This document shows, one piece after another, positions 34,503 through 44,056 of a stretch of 64,000 nt of DNA. The notes below the pieces were generated by a model. The model saw only the letters and a list, made by a program, of their open reading frames with translations. It searched no databases and was not told where the DNA came from. The stretch comes from Sphingobacterium sp. GTDB taxonomy: Bacteria; Bacteroidota; Bacteroidia; Sphingobacteriales; Sphingobacteriaceae. Each line of letters opens with the position of its first letter. Positions within the stretch are counted from its first letter, which is position 1. Both the position numbers and the translations under genes were made by a program. The DNA lies in contig JAITTY010000017.1 of assembly GCA_031286695.1 (NCBI GenBank), forward strand, positions 248,001-312,000. The letters run 5' to 3'.

Positions 34503-34523
34503 CTAGCCAACAGTGAATTGATT
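34486..34523. terminator. Hairpin formed by the ends of two convergent genes
   Basis: A perfect 15-bp inverted repeat, AATCAATTCACTGTT (34486-34500) and AACAGTGAATTGATT (34509-34523), with an 8-base loop. It contains the last codons of both convergent genes, whose stop codons overlap at 34499-34502. It has no T-run on either side, so it may act as a bidirectional terminator or stabilise both mRNAs. Confidence 0.65.
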
Positions 34524-35503
34524 AAGTTGTTAATGTCTTCATAACGGGCTAAATGTAATAACCAATCTCTAGGAATGGATTTCTCACCGTAATATAGACC
34601 TGCAAGTCCTCCAGCGATGGCTGCTCCGGTATCTGTGTCTCCTCCAAGATTAATAATACCTAAAACAGTGTCTCTATAATTTTCTTTTTCCAAAAAATAC
34701 CATATGCTTGATTCTAAACTATCGATTACGTATCCACTGGATTTCAGCTCATCTTCAGCTTTACTCCTAATATCATGAAGAATGACATGATCAAAATGGC
34801 ACCTTTCTGCTTTGGGAAATTCTATTTCGCCCCAGAAATGCATAATTTGATTGCGCATTTCTGTATAAGCTTGTTCTTTGTCGAGGCCATTGCATAACAT
34901 TTCTGCCAACTTAATGTAGATAAAACATGCCATTGCCGAACGAATATGCTTATGTGTCAAGGCCGAGACTTCCCAGACTATTTGAAACTGATCCAAAGAT
35001 GCTATCCCTTTGATTTCGTAGAGCAAGGGAAGTATTCTCATCAGTGAGCCATTTCCATTGTCCTGTTCTCTAGCAGCGTACCGTAATGTCTTTAAGTCTT
35101 CCACTTTATCTTGTTCAAGGATAGTTTTAAGTTCACTGATCGATTTCGAGGTCGTTGTACCTATATCAAATACGCTACCCCTGGCCGTCCATAGACCTTC
35201 TTCTTTCCACTCAATAAATTTTTTGGCAATATCAACCAAATTGTAACCATTTATAAGAGATTCAGCAAGACAGAAACATAGGGAGCTATCATCTGACCAG
35301 GTCCCAGGTGCTTGGTGATGACTACCGTAACCAGTCAAATCAGTCGCTGGGTTATTTTGCATATCTTCTTTAGATCTGAATTCAAATGGAACACCAATAG
35401 CATCCCCAACGGCCAGACCAAACAAAGCACCTGCAATTCTGCTTCTTTCGAGGATACAAGAATTATTTGTTATACTATTTGACAGATTCGGTTGTTGCTC
35501 CAT
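34499..35503 (-). CDS. ADP-ribosylglycohydrolase family protein (DraG-like)
   Basis: A 334-residue enzyme of the ADP-ribosylglycohydrolase fold. The two metal-binding blocks are present: GTWSDDSS (about residues 68-75) near the N terminus, after the typical GALFGLAVGDAIGVPFEF start, and GGDTDTGAAIAGGLAG near the C terminus. It should remove ADP-ribose from a protein, nucleic acid or small molecule using a dinuclear metal. It is convergent with and overlaps the SRPBCC gene by four bases. Confidence 0.88.
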   Translation of the reverse strand: MEQQPNLSNSITNNSCILERSRIAGALFGLAVGDAIGVPFEFRSKEDMQNNPATDLTGYGSHHQAPGTWSDDSSLCFCLAESLINGYNLVDIAKKFIEWKEEGLWTARGSVFDIGTTTSKSISELKTILEQDKVEDLKTLRYAAREQDNGNGSLMRILPLLYEIKGIASLDQFQIVWEVSALTHKHIRSAMACFIYIKLAEMLCNGLDKEQAYTEMRNQIMHFWGEIEFPKAERCHFDHVILHDIRSKAEDELKSSGYVIDSLESSIWYFLEKENYRDTVLGIINLGGDTDTGAAIAGGLAGLYYGEKSIPRDWLLHLARYEDINNLINSLLAS

Positions 35504-35799
35504 ATCGATTAATTGTAAGTCTTGTTGTAAAGAATATTAAAATAATTACTTCGTGTTATGTGTTTGATTTGTAGTTTCTTGTGTTTTTGAGTTGAAGAGG
35601 TTGTTAATTGTTTATTTAATTTATGAAAATAACAATTAAATTAATAATCTGTTTGGTGAAATACTTGAAATAATTTACGATATTTGAATGAATTATAAAA
35701 CTGAGAGAAAATAAAAATTAACATGCTTTCTGAACGATAGCTGTCCAAATAGACTTGTATTGGCATGCAAAGCATATATTTCTAGAATTGAATAAAAAA

Positions 35800-36012
35800 A
35801 TGGAATATTTTTCCCAACTCGGATACCATTCTAATGAAATCATAAAATTCGCTGCCTCTTGCGGAATATTTTCCCTACTTTTAAAATCCGGTGATGTGAT
35901 CCACTTTACACCGCAGGATCCAGAACATTTTAAGGCTTGGCTGATCGAAAAAAATATTGAAGATATCAAGAGCAATAGACAGCATCAGGAATTTTTTGGG
36001 ACAAGCATTTAA
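35800..36012 (+). CDS. Small conserved-looking hypothetical protein
   Basis: A 70-residue soluble protein (ATG at 35800). The sequence MEYFSQLGYHSNEIIKFAAS is followed by GIFSLLLKSGDVIHFTP and a C-terminal helix. It is plausible as a gene from the good start and amino-acid balance, but no family is recognised. The TraB/GumN gene starts 79 bases downstream and may be co-transcribed. Confidence 0.5.
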   Translation: MEYFSQLGYHSNEIIKFAASCGIFSLLLKSGDVIHFTPQDPEHFKAWLIEKNIEDIKSNRQHQEFFGTSI

Positions 36013-36091
36013 TCCTTTAAACAGGATGACAGTTTTTCAGAAAAGGCAATTTTTTGCTTCTTTAATAGATAAAATCAATTTATACGATCAT

Positions 36092-36940
36092 ATGAAAAAA
36101 ATATCAAGCCTATTGGGGCTGCTTCTTTTCGTTGTTTTTTGCAGCTTCGCCCAAGGCAGTTCTATGTTGTGGAAAATTTCCGGTAATGGTCTGAAACAAG
36201 ATTCATATTTGTTCGGTACAATCCATATGTTATGTCCAGATGATTTTGTTATCAAACAAAAGAATTTGGATGCATTCAATTCGTGTAAAAAGCTCATTTT
36301 TGAAGTTGACCTTTCTAAACCGGAAAATGCAAAATCTCTGCAAGCATTTGCTGTTTCGGATCCAAATTTTATAAAGGCGTTTTCTGAAGAGGAGATCAAA
36401 AAAATGGATAGTGTGTTGATTGCTCAGCAGCTCTCAATCAAATTGTTGGATTATGTATCGCCTGTTGCGGTGATTTCATTATTCTCGATGAAAGGGTTTA
36501 ATTGCCCAGATCCAACGAAGATGAAGTCCTATGAGGTTGAATTAGCTGCACTTGCGTCCAATCAAGGAAAGATAATTGGGGAGCTGGAAACGCCTGATTT
36601 TCAGTTTAATTTATTAAAAGATCTCATTACGCCCAAATTGTTTATGGAGTCGGTTTTTCAGTTGGACAAATATCCGGCATTAACTGCAAAAATGGTTGAA
36701 ACCTATAAGAGCGAAAATTTGGAAGAGCTAACAAAATTATTGGAAGATTCAGCATGGATGACAGCAGAGCAAAAAGATAAATTATTAATTGGCCGAAATT
36801 TAAATTGGAGCAACTTGATACCAGAAGTTATTAAGGATCAATCTTGTTTTATTGCTGTTGGGGCAGGTCACCTAGCTGGCGATAAGGGCTTGATTAGCCT
36901 ACTGCGTGATAAAGGATTCACTGTAGAGGCCGTTAAATAA
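36092..36940 (+). CDS. TraB/GumN family protein, secreted
   Basis: A 283-residue protein with a signal peptide ending in SFAQ. The TraB/GumN hallmarks are the first GTIHM (residues about 45-49), an internal acidic strand FEVDLSK, the central GKIIGELETPDFQF, and a late AVGAGHLAG. The paired GxxH motifs bind metal in relatives with protease-like fold. The ATG at 36092 gives the signal peptide at the N terminus; the open frame upstream overlaps the small gene before it. Confidence 0.85.
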   Translation: MKKISSLLGLLLFVVFCSFAQGSSMLWKISGNGLKQDSYLFGTIHMLCPDDFVIKQKNLDAFNSCKKLIFEVDLSKPENAKSLQAFAVSDPNFIKAFSEEEIKKMDSVLIAQQLSIKLLDYVSPVAVISLFSMKGFNCPDPTKMKSYEVELAALASNQGKIIGELETPDFQFNLLKDLITPKLFMESVFQLDKYPALTAKMVETYKSENLEELTKLLEDSAWMTAEQKDKLLIGRNLNWSNLIPEVIKDQSCFIAVGAGHLAGDKGLISLLRDKGFTVEAVK

Positions 36941-36978
36941 GTTTTTTTGATCCTTTCCTAGAGACATCTCATAACATT

Positions 36979-37006
36979 TTGAAATTTTGACATCGCGATA
37001 AATTTG
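36979..37006 (+). promoter_or_regulatory. Bacteroidota-type promoter
   Basis: TTG (36979-36981) and TAAATTTG (36999-37006) are separated by 17 bases, fitting the TTG-N17-23-TAnnTTTG consensus. It lies 80 bases upstream of the outer-membrane-type protein gene at 37086. Confidence 0.5.
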
Positions 37007-37085
37007 CATTTGGTCAAAGTCTACATGCACTATATCAAAAAAATTGGTGCTTGAGCAAGCCAAAAGCTTCCTTTGTTGAAAAAAC

Positions 37086-37994
37086 ATGAAGAAACAAGTA
37101 TTATGTGCAGTTATACTCAGCGGATTGACGACGCTGGCTGCACATGCTCAAAATGCCGTATCGGGGCAGGTTGCCGTAGATTATGTTCCGCTTTCAAACT
37201 ATATTCGACCTGAAGATAGTGTTAAGACGGGGTCAAAAAGTGATTTCAAGAGGATACAATTTAATCTGGAAGTTCCGCTATCCACTAAAATAGATTCTTT
37301 GGGTAATATCAAACGTTGGTCATGGAAAATAGGGGCAGCTTATGCAAGAATGGAAAATCGAGGGTACGAAGAACCTTTATTTCCGACTGAAATGTTAAAT
37401 GCGGAAATGGGACTTCAATATCTGACCTCATTAAGGAAAAATTGGTCTTTATTAACTTTTGCCTCTGTAGGGATTTATTCAGATCTCGTTAAGGTCGATG
37501 GCAAGGATGTGCTGGGACAGGGGGGCGTGCTTTTTATCAAAAAATTTAGACCGAATTTAGCTTTTGGTTTTGGACCTGTATTGAGCAATAGTTTTGGCGT
37601 ACCAATGATCTTGCCAGGTTTGTATTTTGACTGGAAAACAAATGGAAAAGTGAAGTTTAATGTGAATTTCCCGCAAGGTCTATCCGCATCCTACCATGTC
37701 AATGAATTGATGGATCTACGCGCTGTCCTTAATTTAGACGGAATGACGGCAGAGCGCGAAAAGAATGGAAAATCTACTTTAGGCGGTTTTATGTTATTGA
37801 CAGCTGGGCTTCAGCCACAGTTCAATCTAGGTAAGAGCCTCAAGCTCCAGCTGACAGGAGGAAGTACATTGGCCAGATTGTATGTTGAAAACGATCGATC
37901 CTTAAAAAGTTTATTTAAGAATAAAACGCAAGAAGATCCCCGGTTTTCACCAACCTTTTATACTTCGATAGCAATTAAATGGAATATGCCTTAA
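37086..37994 (+). CDS. Outer-membrane beta-barrel-like protein, DUF6268-like
   Basis: A 302-residue protein with a signal peptide ending in AHAQ. The mature part is a series of amphipathic beta strands ending in a typical outer-membrane C terminus (FYTSIAIKWNMP), and blocks such as FKRIQFNLEVPLSTK and FGFGPVLSNSFGVPMILPGLYF match a family I know as DUF6268. It should sit in the outer membrane. It is convergent with the LytTR regulator gene and its stop codon directly abuts that gene's stop. Confidence 0.65.
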   Translation: MKKQVLCAVILSGLTTLAAHAQNAVSGQVAVDYVPLSNYIRPEDSVKTGSKSDFKRIQFNLEVPLSTKIDSLGNIKRWSWKIGAAYARMENRGYEEPLFPTEMLNAEMGLQYLTSLRKNWSLLTFASVGIYSDLVKVDGKDVLGQGGVLFIKKFRPNLAFGFGPVLSNSFGVPMILPGLYFDWKTNGKVKFNVNFPQGLSASYHVNELMDLRAVLNLDGMTAEREKNGKSTLGGFMLLTAGLQPQFNLGKSLKLQLTGGSTLARLYVENDRSLKSLFKNKTQEDPRFSPTFYTSIAIKWNMP

Positions 37995-38723
37995 TTATCG
38001 GCTGAGGAGCTTCTTAAAAACAACATTTTGGAGAAGCTCCTCTCTTTTTGTACGCGAAATAGGCAGTTCTCGTTCCTGTATGTACACTCTCCCTCCAGTA
38101 ATGATATCGATATGGTTTACATTGACTAGATAGGATTTGTGAATGCGAAAAAAATGGTTGTTGGGTAATGCCTCTTCCAAAGCCAGCATGGTTTGATGGA
38201 TTGTAATTGTACGTTCTTTAAAATGAAGTTTTGTATAATTCTGCATACTTTCAGCGTATAGAATATCTGTCCAGGAGATTTTAACAAAAGAATCTCCTTG
38301 TCTTACAAATAACATGTGATCATTGGGATTGCTCTCCTGTAAAGGTTTGTTCCGCTGCAAAAAGAGCTGAAAAGCCTTGGTACTGGCCTGGTAGAAACGC
38401 TGGAAAACTATAGGTTTGAGTAGGTAATCAACAGCTTGCAGCCTGAATCCTTCCAAGGCATATTCTGAATAAGCTGTAATGAAGATACATAACGGTGGAT
38501 TCTCAAGCGAGTCTAAAAAGTCTATGCCATTGAGATAGGGCATATTAATATCTAAAAAAATAAGGTCTATATCTCCCTGCTGTAATCTTGAGGTTGCAGC
38601 AAGCGCTGAAGGAAATGTTTCTACTAAATCCAAAAAATCGATCTGTTCGGTCATTTCAGCAATATGTTGACGCAACATAGGTTCATCGTCAACGATGATA
38701 CATTTCATTTTCATTTCTTCCAT
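37995..38723 (-). CDS. LytTR-family response regulator
   Basis: A 242-residue response regulator. The receiver domain has the acidic pair VDDEP and the phosphorylation site D58 in LIFLDINMPYLNG; the C-terminal LytTR DNA-binding domain runs from about residue 145 to 235 (ILYAESMQNYTKLHF, HQTMLALEEALP, FFRIHKSYLVNVNHI). Several in-frame ATGs lie near the start (38723, 38714, 38708). The sensor kinase gene ends 9 bases upstream, so the two form an operon. Confidence 0.93.
   Translation of the reverse strand: MEEMKMKCIIVDDEPMLRQHIAEMTEQIDFLDLVETFPSALAATSRLQQGDIDLIFLDINMPYLNGIDFLDSLENPPLCIFITAYSEYALEGFRLQAVDYLLKPIVFQRFYQASTKAFQLFLQRNKPLQESNPNDHMLFVRQGDSFVKISWTDILYAESMQNYTKLHFKERTITIHQTMLALEEALPNNHFFRIHKSYLVNVNHIDIITGGRVYIQERELPISRTKREELLQNVVFKKLLSR
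38004..38042. repeat. Inverted repeat inside the regulator's 3' coding end
   Basis: Arms GAGGAGCTTCT (38004-38014) and AGAAGCTCCTC (38032-38042) are exact complements around a 17-base loop. The repeat encodes part of the C terminus of the response regulator and lies 9 bases beyond the convergent DUF6268-like gene's stop codon, so it could end that gene's transcript. Confidence 0.45.
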
Positions 38724-38732
38724 TGTCAAAAG

Positions 38733-39770
38733 TTAGCTGTTAAGATCAATTGTCAGTTGGACAGCAAAACTGCTATCAAGTTTGTGGATTGTTAAAGAAT
38801 AGTTATTTTCATATTGCAGTTCCAATCTCTTTTTTACGTTTTCTAGCCCTATACCGGAGTGCCCTGTTGAAGCTAAATGAGGATATTCCTGATAACTATT
38901 GCTGATGTTAAATTGGAGTTTTCCCTCTTCCTCAACACAAGATAGGAGGATACTTCCTTTTTGATTTGGAAGCCGGTTTACATGTTTGAATGCATTTTCG
39001 ACAAAGCAGATGAGCATCAAGGGCGCAATATATAAATCCTTTGAAGATTGTGCCCAGGAGCAATTTACATCCAGCTCGTTTCCCCAACGCATTTTTTCTA
39101 TGGCTATAAAATCTTGTAAATACTGCAGTTCACGTGTTAAAAGAACGAGCGGTTGATTACATTCATAGAGTTGGTATCTTAAAATATCTGAAAATTTAAG
39201 AAGCAAATAATCGGCCATTTCCACGTTCTTTTTCATCAGAATATGAATGTGGTTCAGAACATTAAACATAAAGTGAGGATTAACTTGATCCTGTAAAAAT
39301 TTTACCTGACTCTCTAAAAAATTTTGCTGCAGCTGGCTGTGAACACGTTGTATATCGGCATGTTCCTGATAAAACCTAATCCCACAGGCTGTGCCATTAA
39401 TAAGTAGAGAAGATGGAATTGCTTGATAGAAATGAGTGAGTATGAGATCTGTCCTTTGTTGAATAGATATACCCTCCTTAGAAAGGATGAAATAGTAATC
39501 TATACCGCCAATTAAAATTGCTAAAATGATTACAAAAACGATCGCTTTCAGGACAAAAGGTTTCATTTGTCGAGTCTTGATCGCCTGAGGCAGAACCCGG
39601 TCACTAAGCCATTGTGAAACAATAATGGAAGAAACCATAATCAAAGAAGTATGGAATAGAGCCTGTAGCGCATTGAATTCATCTTTTATTTGAATCCATA
39701 CTGCAAATCCGAGTACAAGCCAAAATAAGGTAAGGAAAAGATGTTTAGTTAGATAGTTTTTTTTGAACAT
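38733..39770 (-). CDS. LytS-type sensor histidine kinase
   Basis: A 345-residue inner-membrane kinase. Four hydrophobic segments fill residues about 8-130, then a short coiled coil and the His_kinase domain with phospho-acceptor H166 in QDQVNPHFMFNVLN. The ATPase part has the N box (FVENAFKHV) and the GIGLENVKKRLELQY box. It is followed by its response regulator. The signal sensed is unknown; there is no periplasmic sensor domain. Confidence 0.92.
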   Translation of the reverse strand: MFKKNYLTKHLFLTLFWLVLGFAVWIQIKDEFNALQALFHTSLIMVSSIIVSQWLSDRVLPQAIKTRQMKPFVLKAIVFVIILAILIGGIDYYFILSKEGISIQQRTDLILTHFYQAIPSSLLINGTACGIRFYQEHADIQRVHSQLQQNFLESQVKFLQDQVNPHFMFNVLNHIHILMKKNVEMADYLLLKFSDILRYQLYECNQPLVLLTRELQYLQDFIAIEKMRWGNELDVNCSWAQSSKDLYIAPLMLICFVENAFKHVNRLPNQKGSILLSCVEEEGKLQFNISNSYQEYPHLASTGHSGIGLENVKKRLELQYENNYSLTIHKLDSSFAVQLTIDLNS

Positions 39771-39788
39771 ATAGCGATTTTATAAAAA

Positions 39789-39826
39789 TACCTTTGGAGC
39801 TTGATCCCCAGATAGCTCCAAAGGTA
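39789..39826 (-). terminator. Terminator of the outer-membrane barrel gene
   Basis: A perfect 13-bp stem, TACCTTTGGAGCT (39789-39801) and AGCTCCAAAGGTA (39814-39826), with a 12-base loop. On the minus strand it is followed by TTTTTA. It lies 17 bases after the stop of the gene at 39843-40439 and separates it from the kinase gene. Confidence 0.85.
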
Positions 39827-39842
39827 AAACATATTCATTGTT

Positions 39843-40439
39843 TTAGAAGATAAAGTAACCCAATCCAATAGAAAATGCCTGTGGTTTGGATTTAAAAGAT
39901 TTGTTGAGGTCAGAAAAACCGCGTTCATAGCGAACGTCGAGTGTAAATCGCTGAATGTCTACTCCAAGACCGCCTGTAAGTTGTAAGTTTGATTTGTCAA
40001 AATGTTTGATTCCCTGTTGTATTGCTTTTAGAGGCGGCAGGTTGTCATTTAGGGTGTAGCTGTAAATTGCACCGCCCAATATCCGGAAATTGAGCTCCTG
40101 ATTTTGATATATTTTGTAACCTGCAACCACGGGAATATCGATTGCGTTCCATTTTAGTTTGCTCTCTGTTTGTCCTTGCGGTTTAAGCGCTGCTTTCCTT
40201 TTATTGAAAAGAGCCTCACCCTGGATATAAGCTCTTCCAAAATTAATTCTTGCCATACCGCCTACGTGTAATCCTATGGCATATTTGTCATCCAAATCAG
40301 CTAATTCTGTATTGAGTTTGTTGAGACTACTTCCACCCTTAATACCCAGTTGAATGAAAGGTTGTTCCTGAGCAAACAGCTTTTTGCTAAACATCATAGC
40401 AAATAATACGATGCAGGATAAAATTGCGTTTTTATTCAT
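39843..40439 (-). CDS. Outer-membrane beta-barrel protein
   Basis: A 198-residue small porin-like protein with a signal peptide ending in LFAQ. The mature part consists of alternating strands (QLGIKGGSSLNKL, YAIGLHVGGMARINF, GRAYIQGEALFN) with the common small-barrel ending AFSIGLGYFIF, whose terminal Phe is typical for outer-membrane assembly. It resembles PorT/OmpW-like family members in Bacteroidota. Function unknown. Confidence 0.8.
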   Translation of the reverse strand: MNKNAILSCIVLFAMMFSKKLFAQEQPFIQLGIKGGSSLNKLNTELADLDDKYAIGLHVGGMARINFGRAYIQGEALFNKRKAALKPQGQTESKLKWNAIDIPVVAGYKIYQNQELNFRILGGAIYSYTLNDNLPPLKAIQQGIKHFDKSNLQLTGGLGVDIQRFTLDVRYERGFSDLNKSFKSKPQAFSIGLGYFIF

Positions 40440-40692
40440 TTTTTTATTGTTTTAATTTGTCCAAAAGAACGAAGGATCAATTCCTTGGCAAAAAGTGTTT
40501 GACGAACTGCATTTCTGTGGTGACGAAGATTAATATAAGAGAGATTAGTAAATAGAATCTTTCTATTTATTTGTCAAAATTTATGGTTTATGAGCATTTC
40601 TGTTAGCGATAGTAGGAAAATTATGATTATTTTTTTAACTTACAAGATAGATGCTGTCTAATCAATTGCCTGGTACAAATAATCGATTTTGC

Positions 40693-41628
40693 ATGAAAAA
40701 TCCGTTGAAGCCTACATCCCCTTTTCCTCATCTGGTATGGTTCTTTTGTCTGCTTGTGCTCATATCCTGTTCAAAAGAGGGACTGAATTCCCGAGGAGGT
40801 TTAATAGATCCTGATTCCAGAACTGTCACTTTGAAAACCGGAATTATTGGGAATATCATCCCGATCAAAGCTGATCTTTGGTATGTTTCTTATGTAAAAG
40901 ATGCGGTTACTGGTGAAATGCTGAAAGATTCTACCGGAAAAAAACTCAAATTGGAACATACTGGTGCTGTAGAAGTTGAAGACGGTTGGTTACAGCTGGA
41001 AAAAACGGCTAATAATAAGCTCAGATTAACTTTGTTGGAGAATTTTAGTGACCAGCCGCGTAATTTTGTCATTGGCATATTGTCTGCGGATAAACAGGAT
41101 GAAGTGAACTTTATCCAAACAAGAGCTGAGGGATATGAGTTGGTTAAAAAAGAAATTACAGAAGTGAAAGGAAGTCGAAAAATTTATGTTAGTGCCGAAG
41201 GTTGTGCTGCTATAACGCTGACAAACAGTTCAAACCAAGAGCGGAAAGCCGACATCACTGCTATCTTTAAAGACGTAAAATATAGCTCCGAATTTATAAG
41301 TGAAAACTATGGTGCTTTCGAATGGCTCAAAAGTGCAGATTCTTCACTATTTATGGATGAACTGTTGATAAATGGGGCTGTGCGCTGGCAGGGAAAGGTG
41401 CCTTATACCAAGGGCAAAACTTTTGAAAATTATATTAAATCGGGCGATAAACAAGAACTGCTACTCAAACCTTATGCGCGTATCGCCGTAAGGGGAGAGT
41501 TTAAATATCTAGAAAGAACTTGCAATTACATCTTTACCATTAAGAATAGAGGATCGGGGCATGAGTTTATCGTAAAGGGGATCTGGAAACAAAAGGTTCC
41601 GCTAACTCCACATACAATTATGGAATAA
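40693..41628 (+). CDS. Predicted surface lipoprotein, unknown function
   Basis: A 311-residue lipoprotein with a signal peptide ending in LVLISC (ATG at 40693; an upstream ATG at 40651 adds 14 residues and spoils the signal). The mature part is beta-rich with possible Ig-like domains. No enzyme motif is visible. It is followed by a glycosyltransferase gene 98 bases downstream. Confidence 0.6.
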   Translation: MKNPLKPTSPFPHLVWFFCLLVLISCSKEGLNSRGGLIDPDSRTVTLKTGIIGNIIPIKADLWYVSYVKDAVTGEMLKDSTGKKLKLEHTGAVEVEDGWLQLEKTANNKLRLTLLENFSDQPRNFVIGILSADKQDEVNFIQTRAEGYELVKKEITEVKGSRKIYVSAEGCAAITLTNSSNQERKADITAIFKDVKYSSEFISENYGAFEWLKSADSSLFMDELLINGAVRWQGKVPYTKGKTFENYIKSGDKQELLLKPYARIAVRGEFKYLERTCNYIFTIKNRGSGHEFIVKGIWKQKVPLTPHTIME

Positions 41629-41726
41629 CTCTTTGCTGAAATTATCTGTTTCAGATTGCACCCGCGATAGACTTTTTTCTCGATGTATACTCTACCTTGT
41701 GGTTTACTAAAATTTTCTTAGCCAAA

Positions 41727-43253
41727 ATGACTAAACGAAGCAAAATCATCATCTTTGTTTTCTGCCTTATAAAACTTGCGCTTCACAGCATTGCTGATTA
41801 CCATTCGGGTTTCCAGGGGGATGAATTGCTGCATATTGAGACAGGAAAGCATTTGGCCTTTGGCTATATGGAATTTCCACCGATCATTGGACTACTGGCC
41901 TTTTTTCAAAATTTATTACACAGCCAATCTGTATTTGTTCATCATATTTTTCCGCATATCGCGATGTTACTGATCGTCGTGTATCTAGGTAAAACGGCTA
42001 TCGAATTGGGTGGAGGTAGTATTGCTGTATTTATCACATTACTTTGCTTATTAATCTCGCCGGGGTTCGGAGGCTCGCAACAGACATTTCAGCCGGTTGT
42101 CTTTAGCCAGTTATTCTGGATACTTTCATTTTATCAGCTCGTACGATTTGTAAAATATGAGAACCCCAGATACCTATGGTATTTAGCTATTCTTGTTGCC
42201 TTGTTTTTCATGACCAAATATGACGCATTGTTTTTCTTGTTTGGGCTATCTTCATTGTTTTTGTTTAGAAGAACTAGAGCAGCATTGATTTCTGCAGACT
42301 ATTGGCGCTGTTTGTTGGTCGGTTTTTTGATTTTGCTGCCAAATTTAATCTGGCAGTATTTACATCAGTTTCCAGCACTACAAATGTTTCATAGACTTTA
42401 TGAAACCCAATTGGATGAATTAAACGTTAAACAAGTACTGCATAGCTTATTTTTGGATTTAAACCCCATTGTGTTTATGCTGATGCTGCCGGCTTTTGTG
42501 TTTATGTGGCGGGATAGAACAAGTAAAGATTTTTACCGACCAATCGCGAGTTCCATTTTATTGTCTATTGCTTTTCTCGCTTATGCGAAAGGGAAAGCTT
42601 ATTATTTCTTTCCAATTGTGCTTACAATACTGCCTTTCTGTGGTGTCTTCTATGAACGGATCATCCAGCTAAAGAGGAAATGGCTGCTGTATCCGTTGAG
42701 TTTGGTTTTATTGCTTGGAACAATAATGATTCCCTTTGGCATACCTGTTTACTCTTATTCCTATTTTATGGATACGATTTACAAGTATTATCCTCAAACG
42801 ATAAAAAATGGCAAAACGGTACTACCAATGCAGGAGTACAAAGCGAAAGAAAAGTGGGAAACAGTCATGCAGCAGTTAACAATGGTTTATGATAGTCTAC
42901 CGGCACAAGAAAGAGAAAGATGTCTCATTTGGGGGAAACATTATTCTCAGGCAGGCGCTGTGGAGCTGATGAAAAATAATTATGGACTTCCGAATGCTTT
43001 TTCTTACCACGGAAGTTTTTACAGCTGGGCTCCTCGGGGAAAAATGCCTGAAACTATAATAGCCATTTGTTACAATGATACCAGCGATGAATTCTTTTAT
43101 CCCTTTTTTAAAGAAGTGGTTCCAATACGAAAGCTATATAGTCCGTATGCCAGCAGTGAGGGCTGGGTTGAGCAGACAATCTATCTATGTAAGCATCCAA
43201 AACAGGATTTTGATCAAATGAAAGTGCTATTTAAGGCTCGAATATTTGAATAG
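41727..43253 (+). CDS. GT39-like (ArnT/PMT-type) membrane glycosyltransferase
   Basis: A 508-residue multi-pass membrane protein. The first periplasmic loop carries the catalytic-type acidic motif QGDELLHIETGKHLAFGYMEFPP (GDE), followed by about ten hydrophobic segments and a C-terminal periplasmic domain. That architecture matches the PMT_2/ArnT family, which moves a sugar from a polyprenyl-phosphate donor onto lipid or protein in the periplasm. The acceptor is unknown. A convergent GtrA gene lies 146 bases downstream; GtrA proteins often supply or move polyprenyl-linked sugars for such enzymes. Confidence 0.8.
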   Translation: MTKRSKIIIFVFCLIKLALHSIADYHSGFQGDELLHIETGKHLAFGYMEFPPIIGLLAFFQNLLHSQSVFVHHIFPHIAMLLIVVYLGKTAIELGGGSIAVFITLLCLLISPGFGGSQQTFQPVVFSQLFWILSFYQLVRFVKYENPRYLWYLAILVALFFMTKYDALFFLFGLSSLFLFRRTRAALISADYWRCLLVGFLILLPNLIWQYLHQFPALQMFHRLYETQLDELNVKQVLHSLFLDLNPIVFMLMLPAFVFMWRDRTSKDFYRPIASSILLSIAFLAYAKGKAYYFFPIVLTILPFCGVFYERIIQLKRKWLLYPLSLVLLLGTIMIPFGIPVYSYSYFMDTIYKYYPQTIKNGKTVLPMQEYKAKEKWETVMQQLTMVYDSLPAQERERCLIWGKHYSQAGAVELMKNNYGLPNAFSYHGSFYSWAPRGKMPETIIAICYNDTSDEFFYPFFKEVVPIRKLYSPYASSEGWVEQTIYLCKHPKQDFDQMKVLFKARIFE

Positions 43254-43399
43254 TACTTTCATTGGATTTTTATTATCTGCCAGGTAAAAGGAACCCCTTT
43301 GGTAGATCAGATGAACAGCTGCAAGTTAGAATTCTACAGAGCAGGGTATATTATAATGTTTTTTGTAGATTGTTGATATTTAGTGCTGTGTAACTGTTT

Positions 43400-43888
43400 T
43401 CAGGAGAAGGTAAAAGTAAATTTTTTCTGCATTAAAAAGCTATAGATCGTGACGATAAAAGTACATAGAATCTGGGATGGTGTGGGATACCAAAGAAATT
43501 GTTCGACAAACAGTTTCAACAGAAGGTAGTTGATCAAAATAGAGCCTATGTTGGAAATAAGGTACCTAAGTAACATTATATAGATTCCATGGGTTTTGCT
43601 TTCGTCAAACACAATATAACAGTTGATGCAAAATCCTGTGAAAAAGGTAATTACGAAGGATAATAAAAAAGAAAAAATGTGCGGACTAATGGTGATTAAT
43701 TCGAAAACTGATACGTTCTCTTTTTTTATTATAAAATTAAATATAGCAAAATAAAGCAGCCAGCTCAAGCCAACATTCACACAGCCCCAAAAAGCATATT
43801 TAAATTTTTGAAAGTCAATAAAGCTTAAATATGGTTTAAAATATTGATAGATAGTTTCTAAACTATCATTAATTCTTGCGAAAAGCAT
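43400..43888 (-). CDS. GtrA family membrane protein
   Basis: A 162-residue protein with four hydrophobic segments and the GtrA pattern: FWGCVNVGLSWLLYFAIFNF near the N terminus, the FLLSFVITFFTGFCINCYIVFDES block in the middle and a C-terminal KKFTF end. GtrA proteins are thought to flip or assist polyprenyl-linked sugars. It lies convergent to the GT39-like glycosyltransferase gene, which suggests a shared glycan pathway. Confidence 0.85.
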   Translation of the reverse strand: MLFARINDSLETIYQYFKPYLSFIDFQKFKYAFWGCVNVGLSWLLYFAIFNFIIKKENVSVFELITISPHIFSFLLSFVITFFTGFCINCYIVFDESKTHGIYIMLLRYLISNIGSILINYLLLKLFVEQFLWYPTPSQILCTFIVTIYSFLMQKKFTFTFS

Positions 43889-44056
43889 CTTTCTCTTCTT
43901 TTGTCATACCGATCGATTTTAAAATTCAACAAATATATAAATCTCAATTCCGATGGGAAACAGAGAATAAAGAAATTATTCGAATTGAGAAAAAATTAGG
44001 ATAACATGGAGAACTTTTCCTATACTTGCATTAAATTAGATTTATTCTAAATAACT

